From Candidatus Accumulibacter sp. ACC003 (lineage in GTDB: Bacteria; Pseudomonadota; Gammaproteobacteria; Burkholderiales; Rhodocyclaceae), in assembly GCF_907163085.1 (NCBI RefSeq), contig NZ_CAJQTX010000001.1, positions 389,001 through 453,000 of the forward strand: a stretch of DNA of 64,000 nucleotides, in the 5' to 3' direction. Below the pieces are notes generated by a model. That model saw nothing but the letters and a program-made list of their open reading frames with translations, had not been told where the DNA came from and ran no database searches. Position numbers and translations under genes: made by a program. This document shows positions 1 through 7,502 of the stretch, piece after piece (the first letter of the stretch is position 1; each line of letters opens with the position of its first letter).

Positions 1-134
1 CCGAGCAGACGGAAGAGCACCTCCGGAACCGGCGTCCCCTGGCGCTCGGCCAAATCGAGTTCCGCATCGAGCACCGCCGCCATCCCCGACCAGCGCATCT
101 GCCCAAGCAAAGCCTTCAAACGCTCACGCATCAT
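1..134 (-). CDS. IstB-like ATPase of IS21-type element (partial)
   Basis: Only the first 44 or so codons are in the window; the gene continues past the left edge. The visible N-terminus (MMRERLKALLGQMRWSGMAA) resembles the helical start of IstB-type AAA+ transposition helpers, which cooperate with the IstA transposase at target DNA. The ATG at 134 lies inside the end of the istA-like gene (11-bp overlap), the usual translationally coupled istA-istB arrangement. No Walker motif is visible because the rest is missing, so the call rests on the N-terminal resemblance and on the position. Confidence 0.72.
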   Translation of the reverse strand, partial: MMRERLKALLGQMRWSGMAAVLDAELDLAERQGTPVPEVLFRLL

Positions 135-1551
135 CACCTCCATCGTCGAGATTGAAGAAATCCCCCGCCACCTGCTGCAGGATCATGTGCTCCAGGCGAC
201 CCATGTCGAACAGACCGAACTGCAGCGCCTGTGCCACGGCTGCCAGCAAAGGCTCCTTCGGATAGGTCCGCTTGAAGTCCAGCAAGCGGCGCAGCGGTCG
301 CACCCCCCGGCCATGCGCCTGCCGGACCAGCGCGGCGACGTAGGCATCGAGCAGTGGATCGTGCCCCTGCAGCAAAATCGCCTCGCGCGGCGGCGTGCGC
401 GGCCGCGGCTGCGGGGTCGGGTGATGCCCAGGGAGCTTCTGCTTCGTATCGCGCACGCCGATCAGGCGGGCATGCACGGCGAGCAGTTGATCACCCCGGC
501 AGACCCTGACCTCGGTGGCATACAGATAGACGCTCAGCGCCTGGCCCACCCAGCGTTCGGGCACTGAATAGCGATTCGTCTCAAGCGACACGAAACCCTG
601 CAGATCGACCACCCGCTCGACGACTTGATAGACCGGCGGCAGCACCGCCGGCAGCGGCTGCAGGCAAGGCCTCTCGACGGCGTAGGCGGCGTTCGGCGCC
701 ACCCCCAGAGCGCGCTTCGGTTTGGCATTGGCGACGTTCTCGCACCAGGCCAGCACCTGCGCGTTCAGGTCGGCGAAATCGCGAAACGTCCGGCCGGCCA
801 GGAAATTGCCTTCGATCCAGGAAAAAGGTCTTTCAATCCTCCCCTTGCGATCAGGTTTGTTCACCGCGTGCGCGCGGAAAGCGAAGCCCAGCGTACGTGC
901 CAGGGCGACCATCTCGGGCGCAAACACGGCCTCGTCGCCGGCCCCGGCGACGACGATCACGCTGGTATTGTCGATGACGCAGGTCGGGCAGCTGCCGGCC
1001 ATGAAACGGACGGCTTCGAGCAGGAACTGCTTGGCTTCGAAACGCGTGAAACGCGGAAAGTACTGAACGAAGAGCCGCCGCGAATACGCCAGGATCAGTG
1101 ACGCGCATTGCGCCGTCAGCGGCTTGCCGGCCAAGATCACGCGATGTGGCGAGGTATCGTGCTGCATCTCCTGACCTGGGGCGAAGTAATACTCGCCGGC
1201 GCGTTTCGGCGGCGTGCGCAGATCGGCTTCGCGGATCCAGCGGGTCAGCGTGCTGTAGCCCGGACGAAGGTCCAGCTCCGCTGCCAGCATCTCCTGGATC
1301 CGCACCCCATTGCCGCGCGCGCGCTCGAAGGCAGAGACCAGCCAAAGCCGAACCGGCGCTGGGCACGCGACAGGCGCCGGGCACGCGGCTGGCCGAGCGC
1401 CCTCTGCGGTATCGGGCGGGGAAGCCGCCGGATACCGCAGGATACGGCGAACGGTGTTACGCGAGAGCTTCAAGAGCCGGCTGATCTCGCGCAGCGCCAG
1501 ACCTTGCTGATGCAATGTCAGCACGGCTTGATGAATTTCGGGCGATTTCAT
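124..1551 (-). CDS. istA: IS21-family transposase, IstA-like
   Basis: A 475-residue DDE transposase. An N-terminal helix-turn-helix (about 15-40, REISRLLKLSRNTVRRIL) is followed by an RNase H-like core with candidate catalytic residues D132 (MQHDTSPHRV), D194 (CVIDNTS) and E240 (KGRIERPF), and a C-terminal region typical of IstA. It would catalyse DNA cleavage and strand transfer with the IstB-like partner encoded just downstream. A GAGGAAGG ribosome site precedes the ATG at 1551, which lies within the 3' end of the ParB-domain gene (95-bp overlap). A short internal duplication (ACPAPV twice, about 57-67) lies between the HTH and the catalytic core. The family call is firm. Confidence 0.9.
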   Translation of the reverse strand: MKSPEIHQAVLTLHQQGLALREISRLLKLSRNTVRRILRYPAASPPDTAEGARPAACPAPVACPAPVRLWLVSAFERARGNGVRIQEMLAAELDLRPGYSTLTRWIREADLRTPPKRAGEYYFAPGQEMQHDTSPHRVILAGKPLTAQCASLILAYSRRLFVQYFPRFTRFEAKQFLLEAVRFMAGSCPTCVIDNTSVIVVAGAGDEAVFAPEMVALARTLGFAFRAHAVNKPDRKGRIERPFSWIEGNFLAGRTFRDFADLNAQVLAWCENVANAKPKRALGVAPNAAYAVERPCLQPLPAVLPPVYQVVERVVDLQGFVSLETNRYSVPERWVGQALSVYLYATEVRVCRGDQLLAVHARLIGVRDTKQKLPGHHPTPQPRPRTPPREAILLQGHDPLLDAYVAALVRQAHGRGVRPLRRLLDFKRTYPKEPLLAAVAQALQFGLFDMGRLEHMILQQVAGDFFNLDDGGDDA

Positions 1552-2452
1552 CGGGGCATACCTTCCTCAGGTGGCACTGAAGAGACGCCAGCGCCAATTG
1601 CAAAGCGCCGACCGCGGTGGTGACGGCGGGCGGCAGCTCCGCTGGCGAGGGCGCCAGGGCGAATAACCGCCGAGCCAGACGGGCGCCTACCGCGTCGAGA
1701 ATGCGGATGTCGGCCAGGACTTCGCCTTCCGGACCCTCGCGCAGGCTCTCGGCGCTCTTCTCGTCGGCTTTGGCGGTCAGCGAATTGAGCAACAGCTGTG
1801 GGGCCTCGACCATCCGCTCGCGCACCGTCCGCGAAGCGCCTTGATAGTGCGCGAACCAGGTCGCCAGCTGCCGGGTCGTCAGCGGCGTCGTGTGCAGGCT
1901 GGCCAGTAGTTGTTCGGCGTGGGCGCTGTTGGCGCGCGCCAACGGGCCGAGAATCCGCACCGCCGCCCAGGCCGAGACCTTTCCCTGGCGTACCGCCGTC
2001 AACACCGCATCCGAGAGGACCGTCACCAGTTGCAGGCGGCGACTGACCCAGCTCACGTCGCGGCCGCAGCGGCGGGCGATTTCATGCTGGCTCAGGGGGC
2101 CGCTGGCGATCAGTTCGCGCAGCAGCAGCGCTTCTTCGATCGGCGCAAACGCGCGGCTGCGGGTTCGTGCCAACACGCCCAGCAGGCCTTGCACCGGATC
2201 GCCGTCCCAGCATTCGACCTCGGCCGTATCCCGGCCGAGTTGCCGCAACGCGGCGACGCGTCGATAGCCGTCGAGCAGGATCGCCGAGTTGCCCTCGCCG
2301 GCGACCGCGATGCACGGGACGAGCTGGCCGTTGACCGCGATCGACTGGGCCAGACGCGTGATGGCCGCCGTATCCAGCACGCGAAGCTCGGCGTAGCGCA
2401 ACTCCAGGCGGTGCAAATCCAGAGTCTGAGCCGTAGCGGCCGTGTGATCCAT
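1457..2452 (-). CDS. ParB/Spo0J-type nuclease-domain protein in IS21-like operon
   Basis: 331 residues. The N-terminus carries a ParB-like fold (about 10-100), with DGYRRVAALRQLG at 61-73 in the position of the ParB arginine box. A helix-turn-helix at 121-141 (SQHEIARRCGRDVSWVSRRL) and a helical C-terminus follow. ParB-family proteins are DNA-binding CTPases of partition systems, but no ParA is present. The neighbours are transposase genes, so a role in transposition, target choice or element maintenance is inferred. A strong GGAGGT site lies six bases before the ATG at 2452, and the 3' end overlaps istA. No family that pairs ParB with IS21 is recalled with certainty. Confidence 0.75.
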   Translation of the reverse strand: MDHTAATAQTLDLHRLELRYAELRVLDTAAITRLAQSIAVNGQLVPCIAVAGEGNSAILLDGYRRVAALRQLGRDTAEVECWDGDPVQGLLGVLARTRSRAFAPIEEALLLRELIASGPLSQHEIARRCGRDVSWVSRRLQLVTVLSDAVLTAVRQGKVSAWAAVRILGPLARANSAHAEQLLASLHTTPLTTRQLATWFAHYQGASRTVRERMVEAPQLLLNSLTAKADEKSAESLREGPEGEVLADIRILDAVGARLARRLFALAPSPAELPPAVTTAVGALQLALASLQCHLRKVCPDEIARNSSSRADIASARSGAARDQPALEALA

Positions 2453-2514
2453 GCGCTTGACCTCCTATGGCATCCAGCCTAGCGAGGCGACCGCCGCAAG
2501 GCGATCGAGTCCTC

Positions 2515-2684
2515 TCTTTGCAAGCCGCGGCAGGGGCCTCAGGGCGAGGCGCAAGCGGCTGAAATAACGGTGATTTCGACCATCCACGCGTCCATCTTTG
2601 CAAACGACGCGTCCACCACCGGTGACAAACGGTAAGTGCCTGAGCGCAGCGGGATTTCCGGCTTTGACGCGTCCATCTTTGCAA
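2515..2684. repeat. Three TCTTTGCAA repeats at 80-81 bp spacing
   Basis: TCTTTGCAA occurs at 2515-2523, 2595-2603 and 2676-2684. The last two are part of an exact 17-bp direct repeat, CGCGTCCATCTTTGCAA (2587-2603 and 2668-2684). Both 17-mers encode the repeated AKMDA peptide of the zinc-ribbon protein; the first nonamer lies just beyond its stop codon. Confidence 0.75.
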
Positions 2685-2970
2685 CGCCGGCCGGGGTGGG
2701 CGCGCGTTCCCGCTGCCGAGCCCGATTGCGTGCGACGTACTCCGGATGCTGCTCTCGATACGCCCGCCAGTAGTCGGGGTGACGCTCCGCCCAGGCCTTC
2801 TGCGCACGCTTCTGGTTATCGCGATAGTCGGGATCGTTCTGGCGCTTGGCCGCCTGCCAACGCCGTCGCCGTTCGCGCTGGCAGGCGGCGGCCGAACAGA
2901 AGCATTGGTCGGGGTTCTGCGGACGCGGCCGAAACGGCTGATGACACGCCTCGCACTGTCGGAATTCCAT
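2539..2970 (-). CDS. Small zinc-ribbon protein, first gene of the IS21-like operon
   Basis: 143 residues of unknown function. The N-terminus holds a probable zinc knuckle (CEACHQPF then CFCSAAACQRER, at least five cysteines within 30 residues). A strongly basic, tyrosine-rich helical stretch with repeated D/H-P-D/E-Y motifs (NDPDY, RHPDY, QHPEY) follows. The C-terminal third contains AKMDA twice. The ATG at 2970 is preferred over an earlier in-frame start because GGGGAGAAA precedes it at normal spacing. The composition suggests nucleic-acid binding. It is the first gene upstream of the ParB, IstA and IstB genes, with 86 bp to ParB. Confidence 0.65.
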   Translation of the reverse strand: MEFRQCEACHQPFRPRPQNPDQCFCSAAACQRERRRRWQAAKRQNDPDYRDNQKRAQKAWAERHPDYWRAYREQHPEYVARNRARQRERAPTPAGVAKMDASKPEIPLRSGTYRLSPVVDASFAKMDAWMVEITVISAACASP

Positions 2971-3250
2971 GACGGTTTCTCCCCACACGACGTCGTGCGG
3001 GAAGAATGGGCCTGGCCGGGCTTCCTGTCGCGCTGCCGGAGATCTGGCGAGGCCTGACCGCAACCTGGCGGCGGTCGGACTGCACTGACGCGGCGAGCTT
3101 GGCGAAGGGGCTCGACCGCGCGATCAGAAGGTCGGGCAGGCGGAGCGACGCGCGCTGCCGCGTTGCCAACGGGCGTGGCCTGTCGACCAAGCTTGGGGAG
3201 TTACGAAGTTCGGCTCCGGGGAGCCGCTGCGGACCTCAACCAGGGCTCAA

Positions 3251-3295
3251 TGGGTCACGCTTGATGGGTCAGCTTTGGTGAGCAAGAGCGGGTCA
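3251..3295. repeat. TGGGTCA-type repeats, putative IS21-like end
   Basis: TGGGTCA occurs at 3251-3257 and 3265-3271, and CGGGTCA at 3289-3295, each followed by a related CTTTG- or GTTCC-like tail. Multiple short sites near the termini are typical of IS21-family elements, so these probably mark the right end of the leftward operon. The exact terminus is not defined. Confidence 0.5.
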
Positions 3296-3494
3296 GTTCC
3301 GGAGAGCGTCAAGGCCTCCAGCAAGCTCGACAAGTTACCCACCGCCGCTCGCCAGCCCGCCTGCTATAGAAGGAGCGCAGCCTGGCGGGCGGCCGTGGAT
3401 AACTCTGCGCGGCGTCACGCGTTGCGCCCAAAGCGCGACACCGCCTGCGCCCTCGATTGCTGCGCTGCGGGCGCGGCAAGCACTCCATCAAAAC

Positions 3495-3509
3495 CGTTAC
3501 TGCGTAACG
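3495..3509. promoter_or_regulatory. 15-bp palindrome, copy 1 (putative operator)
   Basis: CGTTACTGCGTAACG is a perfect inverted repeat of six-base arms around a three-base spacer. It ends 18 bases before the ATG of the ribbon-helix-helix gene, where a repressor could block transcription. It is the reverse complement of copy 3. Confidence 0.6.
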
Positions 3510-3527
3510 CTCAACAGGACCATCAAC

Positions 3528-3809
3528 ATGGCAAAAAGTAATGCTCAACGGCAATCGGACTATCGCGCTCGTCACTTGAAAGATGTCGACGGCCAGGCCG
3601 AGCGGCTGAATCTGCTGGTCAACTTTCACGCCAAGCGTGCCTTGGAGCGCCTGGCGGCGTGTTACGCAGTAACACAACGTGAGGTCATTGAAAGCCTGCT
3701 TCGGGAGGCTGACCACGCCGCTTTGAAGCGCGCGGCGCGGGTGCGCAATGGAGAGACGGACTACTACGAAAAGCGCCTTCGATTGGCCAAAGAGTCCGTT
3801 ACGCAGTAA
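3528..3809 (+). CDS. Ribbon-helix-helix-like small DNA-binding protein
   Basis: 93 residues. After a basic N-terminus (MAKSNAQRQSDYRARHLK) there is a short strand (RLNLLVNF), then two helices (AKRALERLAACYA and TQREVIESLLREAD), the layout of an Arc/MetJ-type ribbon-helix-helix dimer. A charged tail follows. AGGA precedes the ATG. A palindrome sits upstream of the start, a second inside the gene encodes the CYAVTQ segment, and a third overlaps the stop codon. This pattern suggests an autoregulated repressor, but function is inferred. It lies between two IS21-type remnants, so it is probably mobile-element cargo. Confidence 0.65.
   Translation: MAKSNAQRQSDYRARHLKDVDGQAERLNLLVNFHAKRALERLAACYAVTQREVIESLLREADHAALKRAARVRNGETDYYEKRLRLAKESVTQ
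3659..3675. promoter_or_regulatory. Palindrome, copy 2, inside the RHH gene
   Basis: The core TGTTACGCAGTAACA has six-base arms around GCA, extended by one further G-C pair on each side. It is in frame within the gene and encodes Cys-Tyr-Ala-Val-Thr. It shares the 13-bp GTTACGCAGTAAC core with the other two copies. Confidence 0.55.
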
Positions 3810-3811
3810 CG
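3797..3811. promoter_or_regulatory. 15-bp palindrome, copy 3, over the stop codon
   Basis: CGTTACGCAGTAACG is a perfect inverted repeat. It encodes the final Val-Thr-Gln and includes the TAA stop of the ribbon-helix-helix gene. It could serve as a downstream operator or as part of a larger nucleoprotein complex with copies 1 and 2. Confidence 0.55.
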
Positions 3812-3907
3812 ACAAACGGTTGCCTTTGCATGCCAAAAACTTGACCACAGGAGGAGGCTCAGAGTAAAACCTTTCAACCCCGCGTCGCTACGCTCCGACT
3901 GTCAAGA

Positions 3908-6900
3908 TTGACGTGGAATGGGTGTCCAGTTTGCCGTGGAATCGGTGTCCAGTTTGCGTGGAATACACACAGGGCACTATGCTCACGCAAGAACTCAAAG
4001 GCGAACGATTTGTGTATAGGTCTCGTGCGGGGCTGGCGTGTAGTTTGGCGTTCTCAAACGCTAATTTTTAAAGGTCTCGACTTGCTCGTGGCATCAAAAA
4101 CGTTTTTTGAAGGCTGGTATTTGAATACCTATCGGGATGTCGCTTCTTCGGGGGTGCGTCCGCTGCAGCACTATCTCAAGCATGGTCGCAGCGAAGGACG
4201 TTTGCTGAGAGAGAACCGTGCGTACCAGTTGGAAGCCAAACTTTGGGGTGGATTTGCGCAGTGGGCCGCAGGGGCTTTGGAGGCGCTATTGGCTGATGAG
4301 GGAGCGCGCCCGGACGAGCGCCGTTACGCAGCATGGGCTCTAGCGGGTTGGCTAGCATTCCAAGGCAGTAATTGGCGCCGAGTGGGAAGTCTCGCGGCCG
4401 AGGCTCGCGCTTCGGCTTACCCGAAGCAAGTCGGCCCCGTTCTACTGGAATGCGATGCCCTGCGACGCGAGGGGCATTTTCTTGAAGCACGACGCCTCCT
4501 GAGGCTTGCAATGAACGAGCAGCCCGAGTCTTTGGACTTGCATCTGGCCTATGCCAACGCTTGGCTCGATGGACCCGATTTGCGCCGCTTGGCCTGGATC
4601 AACCGCGCGCTGTTCGGCGGAGGGTTAGCGGCACTGGAGCTCAAGGATTCAGAAGCTCCATTGTCGCTCGACAATGTGGTGGGCTCGGGTGGTCGTCAAT
4701 GGAATTCCGCGACGGAGCCGAAGGTGAGTGTCATCGTTCCGCTTTTCAACGCTCGTGCGACCCTGATCACCGCCCTCGACAGCGTCTTGCGACAGACATG
4801 GCGCAATATTGAGGTGCTGGTGGTTGATGATGGGAGTTCCGATGGCAGTTTCGAGCTGGCGCGTGCCATCGCGGACGAAGATGAACGAGTGGTGTTGGTG
4901 AAACACGCTACAAACTGCGGCACCTATGCTGCGCGCAACACCGGGCTGGCCCGGGCCACGGGAGAGTTTGTCACCTCGCACGATGCGGATGACTGGTCGC
5001 ACCCGCAGAAGCTGGCGTTACAGGTAAAGGCTTTGCTTGGGGCGCCAGCCTGCCAGGCGTCGGTGTCATTCAGCGTTCGTTGTAGTTCCTTGCTCGTCTT
5101 CTCCTGTTGGCGGCCTCAGGCGACATGGGTCCATTGCAATGCTTCGTCTCTGATGTTTCGCCGTCAGTTGGTGGACACCTTAGGCTACTGGGATACGGTC
5201 AGTGTTGGTGCCGACGCCGAGTTTTACTATCGCATTCTGCGCACTTGTGGCGACAAGGCGATTAAGGAAGTGCTTCCTGGCGTGCCTCTGGCATTTACGC
5301 GGCATCGCCCCGATTCCTTGACCCAACAATTGAGCACACATCTGCGATCTCTCTATTATGGGCTGCGCCGCGAGTATCAAGAGTCGGCGGATGACTGGCA
5401 TGGGCAGATCCGGCGGGATGGACTTGCTCCTGTGTCTGCCACGCCCATTGGTCGCCCTTTTCCTGTGCCTGCAGCGATGTCGAGGAAGTTGCCTGACGAG
5501 ATGGTTGCGTGCTTGATCGTGGCTGATTTTTCAGCAGATTCGCCGCAGGCCGAAAATGTGAGGTCTTGTCTGCAACACATGTCCGAGCTTGCCGGGCAGC
5601 TTGCGTTATTTCATCTGCCCGATGTTACGCGACCTGCGCTTGGTCGCGTCAGCGGTACTATTCGGACTTTGATGCGCGACTATGGAGTAATGGCGGTATT
5701 ACCGGGGCAGCGAGTGCGTTGCTCTCACCTTTATCTTTGGTCCCATGCCGGGCTGACTTTGCCGCTCGACGATCCACCTCCGATTGAGGTTCTGGACCGG
5801 GCGGTAGTGCTTGCCGGTCCGCCCGTGCAGCAGAAACGAACGAGCCTTCCGGAATGGATTAGTGCTACGGGAAAGGTGCAATGGTACGACCGAGAGGTCG
5901 CAAGTTCTCGTGTTGGATGGGCGGTCCTGGAATCTGGATTGTTCGATCCGGAGTGGTACCTGCGTCGCTACCCCGATCTGACGGAAGCGGGCGTTGATCC
6001 GCTTCGCCATTTCCTCGCGCACGGTCTGCAGGAGGACCGTGACCCCGGGCCGGACTTTAGTAGCAGCGGGTATCGGGCCTATTGCCTTGGGCTGGACGAT
6101 CAAGCACCGCGCTTCGAGGGCGTCGCTACCGTGGAAAGTCCACTCTTGGACTATGTTGTGCGCGGCAAGGGCTTGGGTTTCGAGCCCGCGCCGGTGTTTG
6201 AAGGCGCCACGCCTAGCCTTGCCAATCGCCCGACTGTATTGCTGTGCGGGCACCTCGCCGGCCCCAAGCTGTTCGGCGCCGAGCGGTCTTTACTGGATGC
6301 TCTCAGTACGCTGAACGAGTTGCGCTTCAACGTGGTGGTCGCTCTACCGGGCGTGCACCATTCGGCCTACTTCGCTGAAATCAAGCAGCTCGCTACATGC
6401 ATCGCGGTCTTGCCTTATGGCTGGTGGAAAAAGGGTGTTGTACCGTGTGAACAGACATTGGCGCATTTCCAGCAGCTGATGCAAGCGCACAAAGTTGATC
6501 TGGTCTACCTGAACACACTGGTGCTGGATGAGCCGATGCTAGCTGCACGAGCCTTGCACTTGCCAGTGGTCGTTCACGTTCGTGAGCTGCCTGCGAGTGA
6601 TCCGATGCTCTCTCGATCTCTGGGGGCCAACGCGGAGGAAATCCACCAGCGACTACTAGCGCACGCTAACACGCTGATTGCCAACTCGCTGACGGTGGTG
6701 CGTTACCTACAAGGCAGCAGTGATGGCGACACATCCAGCCCACCGATACATGTCGCTCCGAACATTGTCGATTGCGCCAGTTTTGACCTGCCTTTCCCGA
6801 CACAGGGTGGTTTCTTCAACGTGGGCATGATCAGCAGCAATGCTCCAAAAAAGGGCGTGGCTGACTTCGTCGAGCTGGCGCGGCAGCTGGCCACGATCTC

Positions 6901-7351
6901 GCCGAAGATCCGCTGCCTGTTGATTGGCCCGGAGACGCCCGCGATCGCTGCCTTGCGGGCGCAACAGCTCGAAGGCGCGCTAAGTGATAACGTGGTGTTC
7001 TCTGGCTACGCCGCCACGCCGCAGGTGGCGCTGGCTGAGACGCATGTTGTGGTCAATCTTTCAAGCGTTGAGGAGTCGTTTGGCCGAACCGTGCTCGAAG
7101 CGATGGCCGCCCGGCGCCCTGTAGTTTGTTACAATCGCGGCGCGCTGAGCGAACTGGTGCTGGAGGGCAAGACCGGCTTTCTGGTGCCAGCGGGCGATGT
7201 GACAATGGCCGCCGAGCGTGTCCAGTTGCTGTTTGGAAGTCCGCAACTCTGGCGGCGCATGGGCGAGGCTGCGAGGACGCATGCGGCTAGAAATTTTGGC
7301 GCCGCCGCTTTGAAATCGGCTCTTGGTCGTGCTTTGGCACCGTTTGCGTGA
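3908..7351 (+). CDS. GT2-GT4 fusion glycosyltransferase, 5' end replaced by IS21 remnant
   Basis: The open frame is 1,147 codons, but roughly the first 19 residues are translated IS21-type end repeats, so the native start is uncertain; GTG at 4088 (V61), with AAAGG upstream, is one candidate. Domains: an FFEGWYLNTYRDV...HYLKHG motif (66-93); a GT2 domain (about 272-470) with VSVIVPLFN, VVDDGSSDG and the HDADDW metal motif; a second FDPEWYLRRYPDL motif near 680; and a C-terminal GT4-type GT-B domain (about 780-1147) with VEESFGRTVLEAMA. It would build a surface glycan with the following genes. Sugar specificity is unknown. Confidence 0.8.
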   Translation: MTWNGCPVCRGIGVQFAWNTHRALCSRKNSKANDLCIGLVRGWRVVWRSQTLIFKGLDLLVASKTFFEGWYLNTYRDVASSGVRPLQHYLKHGRSEGRLLRENRAYQLEAKLWGGFAQWAAGALEALLADEGARPDERRYAAWALAGWLAFQGSNWRRVGSLAAEARASAYPKQVGPVLLECDALRREGHFLEARRLLRLAMNEQPESLDLHLAYANAWLDGPDLRRLAWINRALFGGGLAALELKDSEAPLSLDNVVGSGGRQWNSATEPKVSVIVPLFNARATLITALDSVLRQTWRNIEVLVVDDGSSDGSFELARAIADEDERVVLVKHATNCGTYAARNTGLARATGEFVTSHDADDWSHPQKLALQVKALLGAPACQASVSFSVRCSSLLVFSCWRPQATWVHCNASSLMFRRQLVDTLGYWDTVSVGADAEFYYRILRTCGDKAIKEVLPGVPLAFTRHRPDSLTQQLSTHLRSLYYGLRREYQESADDWHGQIRRDGLAPVSATPIGRPFPVPAAMSRKLPDEMVACLIVADFSADSPQAENVRSCLQHMSELAGQLALFHLPDVTRPALGRVSGTIRTLMRDYGVMAVLPGQRVRCSHLYLWSHAGLTLPLDDPPPIEVLDRAVVLAGPPVQQKRTSLPEWISATGKVQWYDREVASSRVGWAVLESGLFDPEWYLRRYPDLTEAGVDPLRHFLAHGLQEDRDPGPDFSSSGYRAYCLGLDDQAPRFEGVATVESPLLDYVVRGKGLGFEPAPVFEGATPSLANRPTVLLCGHLAGPKLFGAERSLLDALSTLNELRFNVVVALPGVHHSAYFAEIKQLATCIAVLPYGWWKKGVVPCEQTLAHFQQLMQAHKVDLVYLNTLVLDEPMLAARALHLPVVVHVRELPASDPMLSRSLGANAEEIHQRLLAHANTLIANSLTVVRYLQGSSDGDTSSPPIHVAPNIVDCASFDLPFPTQGGFFNVGMISSNAPKKGVADFVELARQLATISPKIRCLLIGPETPAIAALRAQQLEGALSDNVVFSGYAATPQVALAETHVVVNLSSVEESFGRTVLEAMAARRPVVCYNRGALSELVLEGKTGFLVPAGDVTMAAERVQLLFGSPQLWRRMGEAARTHAARNFGAAALKSALGRALAPFA
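3913..3964. repeat. Tandem terminal repeats of a second IS21-type element
   Basis: Two units of 23 and 22 bp plus a partial third, each starting GTGGAAT and containing GGTGTCCAGTTTGC, lie at 3913-3935, 3936-3957 and 3958-3964. This matches the tandem end repeats of IS21-family elements. No transposase of that family is adjacent, so it looks like a solo end left after a deletion that also removed the 5' end of the glycosyltransferase gene. Confidence 0.7.
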
Positions 7352-7502
7352 CCTTTTCGTCGTCTTCACGTCGGTCGTAGCTAGGCACCATCTGACGGCT
7401 TGCCGGGAGCTATCGTCAGGGACGCTCGGGCGACCCTCGGGCTCAGGCGCTTGGCCGGCTTGTCCGTCAATCTGAAAGAATTAAGCAATTGGAATTGGGC
7501 AA

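Larger units (their letters stand above)
1..3300 (-). mobile_element. IS21-like element with ParB and zinc-ribbon genes (left end outside window)
   Basis: Four genes run leftwards as one operon: zinc-ribbon protein, ParB-domain protein, IstA-like transposase, IstB-like ATPase. The transposase and helper genes make this an IS21-related mobile unit; the two upstream genes are not part of a standard IS21 element. The right boundary is put near 3300 because TGGGTCA-type repeats at 3251-3295 look like the multiple terminal binding sites of IS21 elements. The left end is outside the window, so no inverted repeat or target duplication can be checked. Confidence 0.5.
2971..3527. other. Intergenic region holding the putative element end
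   Basis: No supported gene. It contains the upstream region of the zinc-ribbon operon and the TGGGTCA repeats at 3251-3295. The last 35 bases hold the first palindrome in front of the ribbon-helix-helix gene. The open frames here have no recognisable product. Confidence 0.6.

Noticed and set aside
1457-2452. A plasmid or chromosome partition locus
   Set aside because: No parA and no parS-like cluster; the gene is embedded in a transposase operon.
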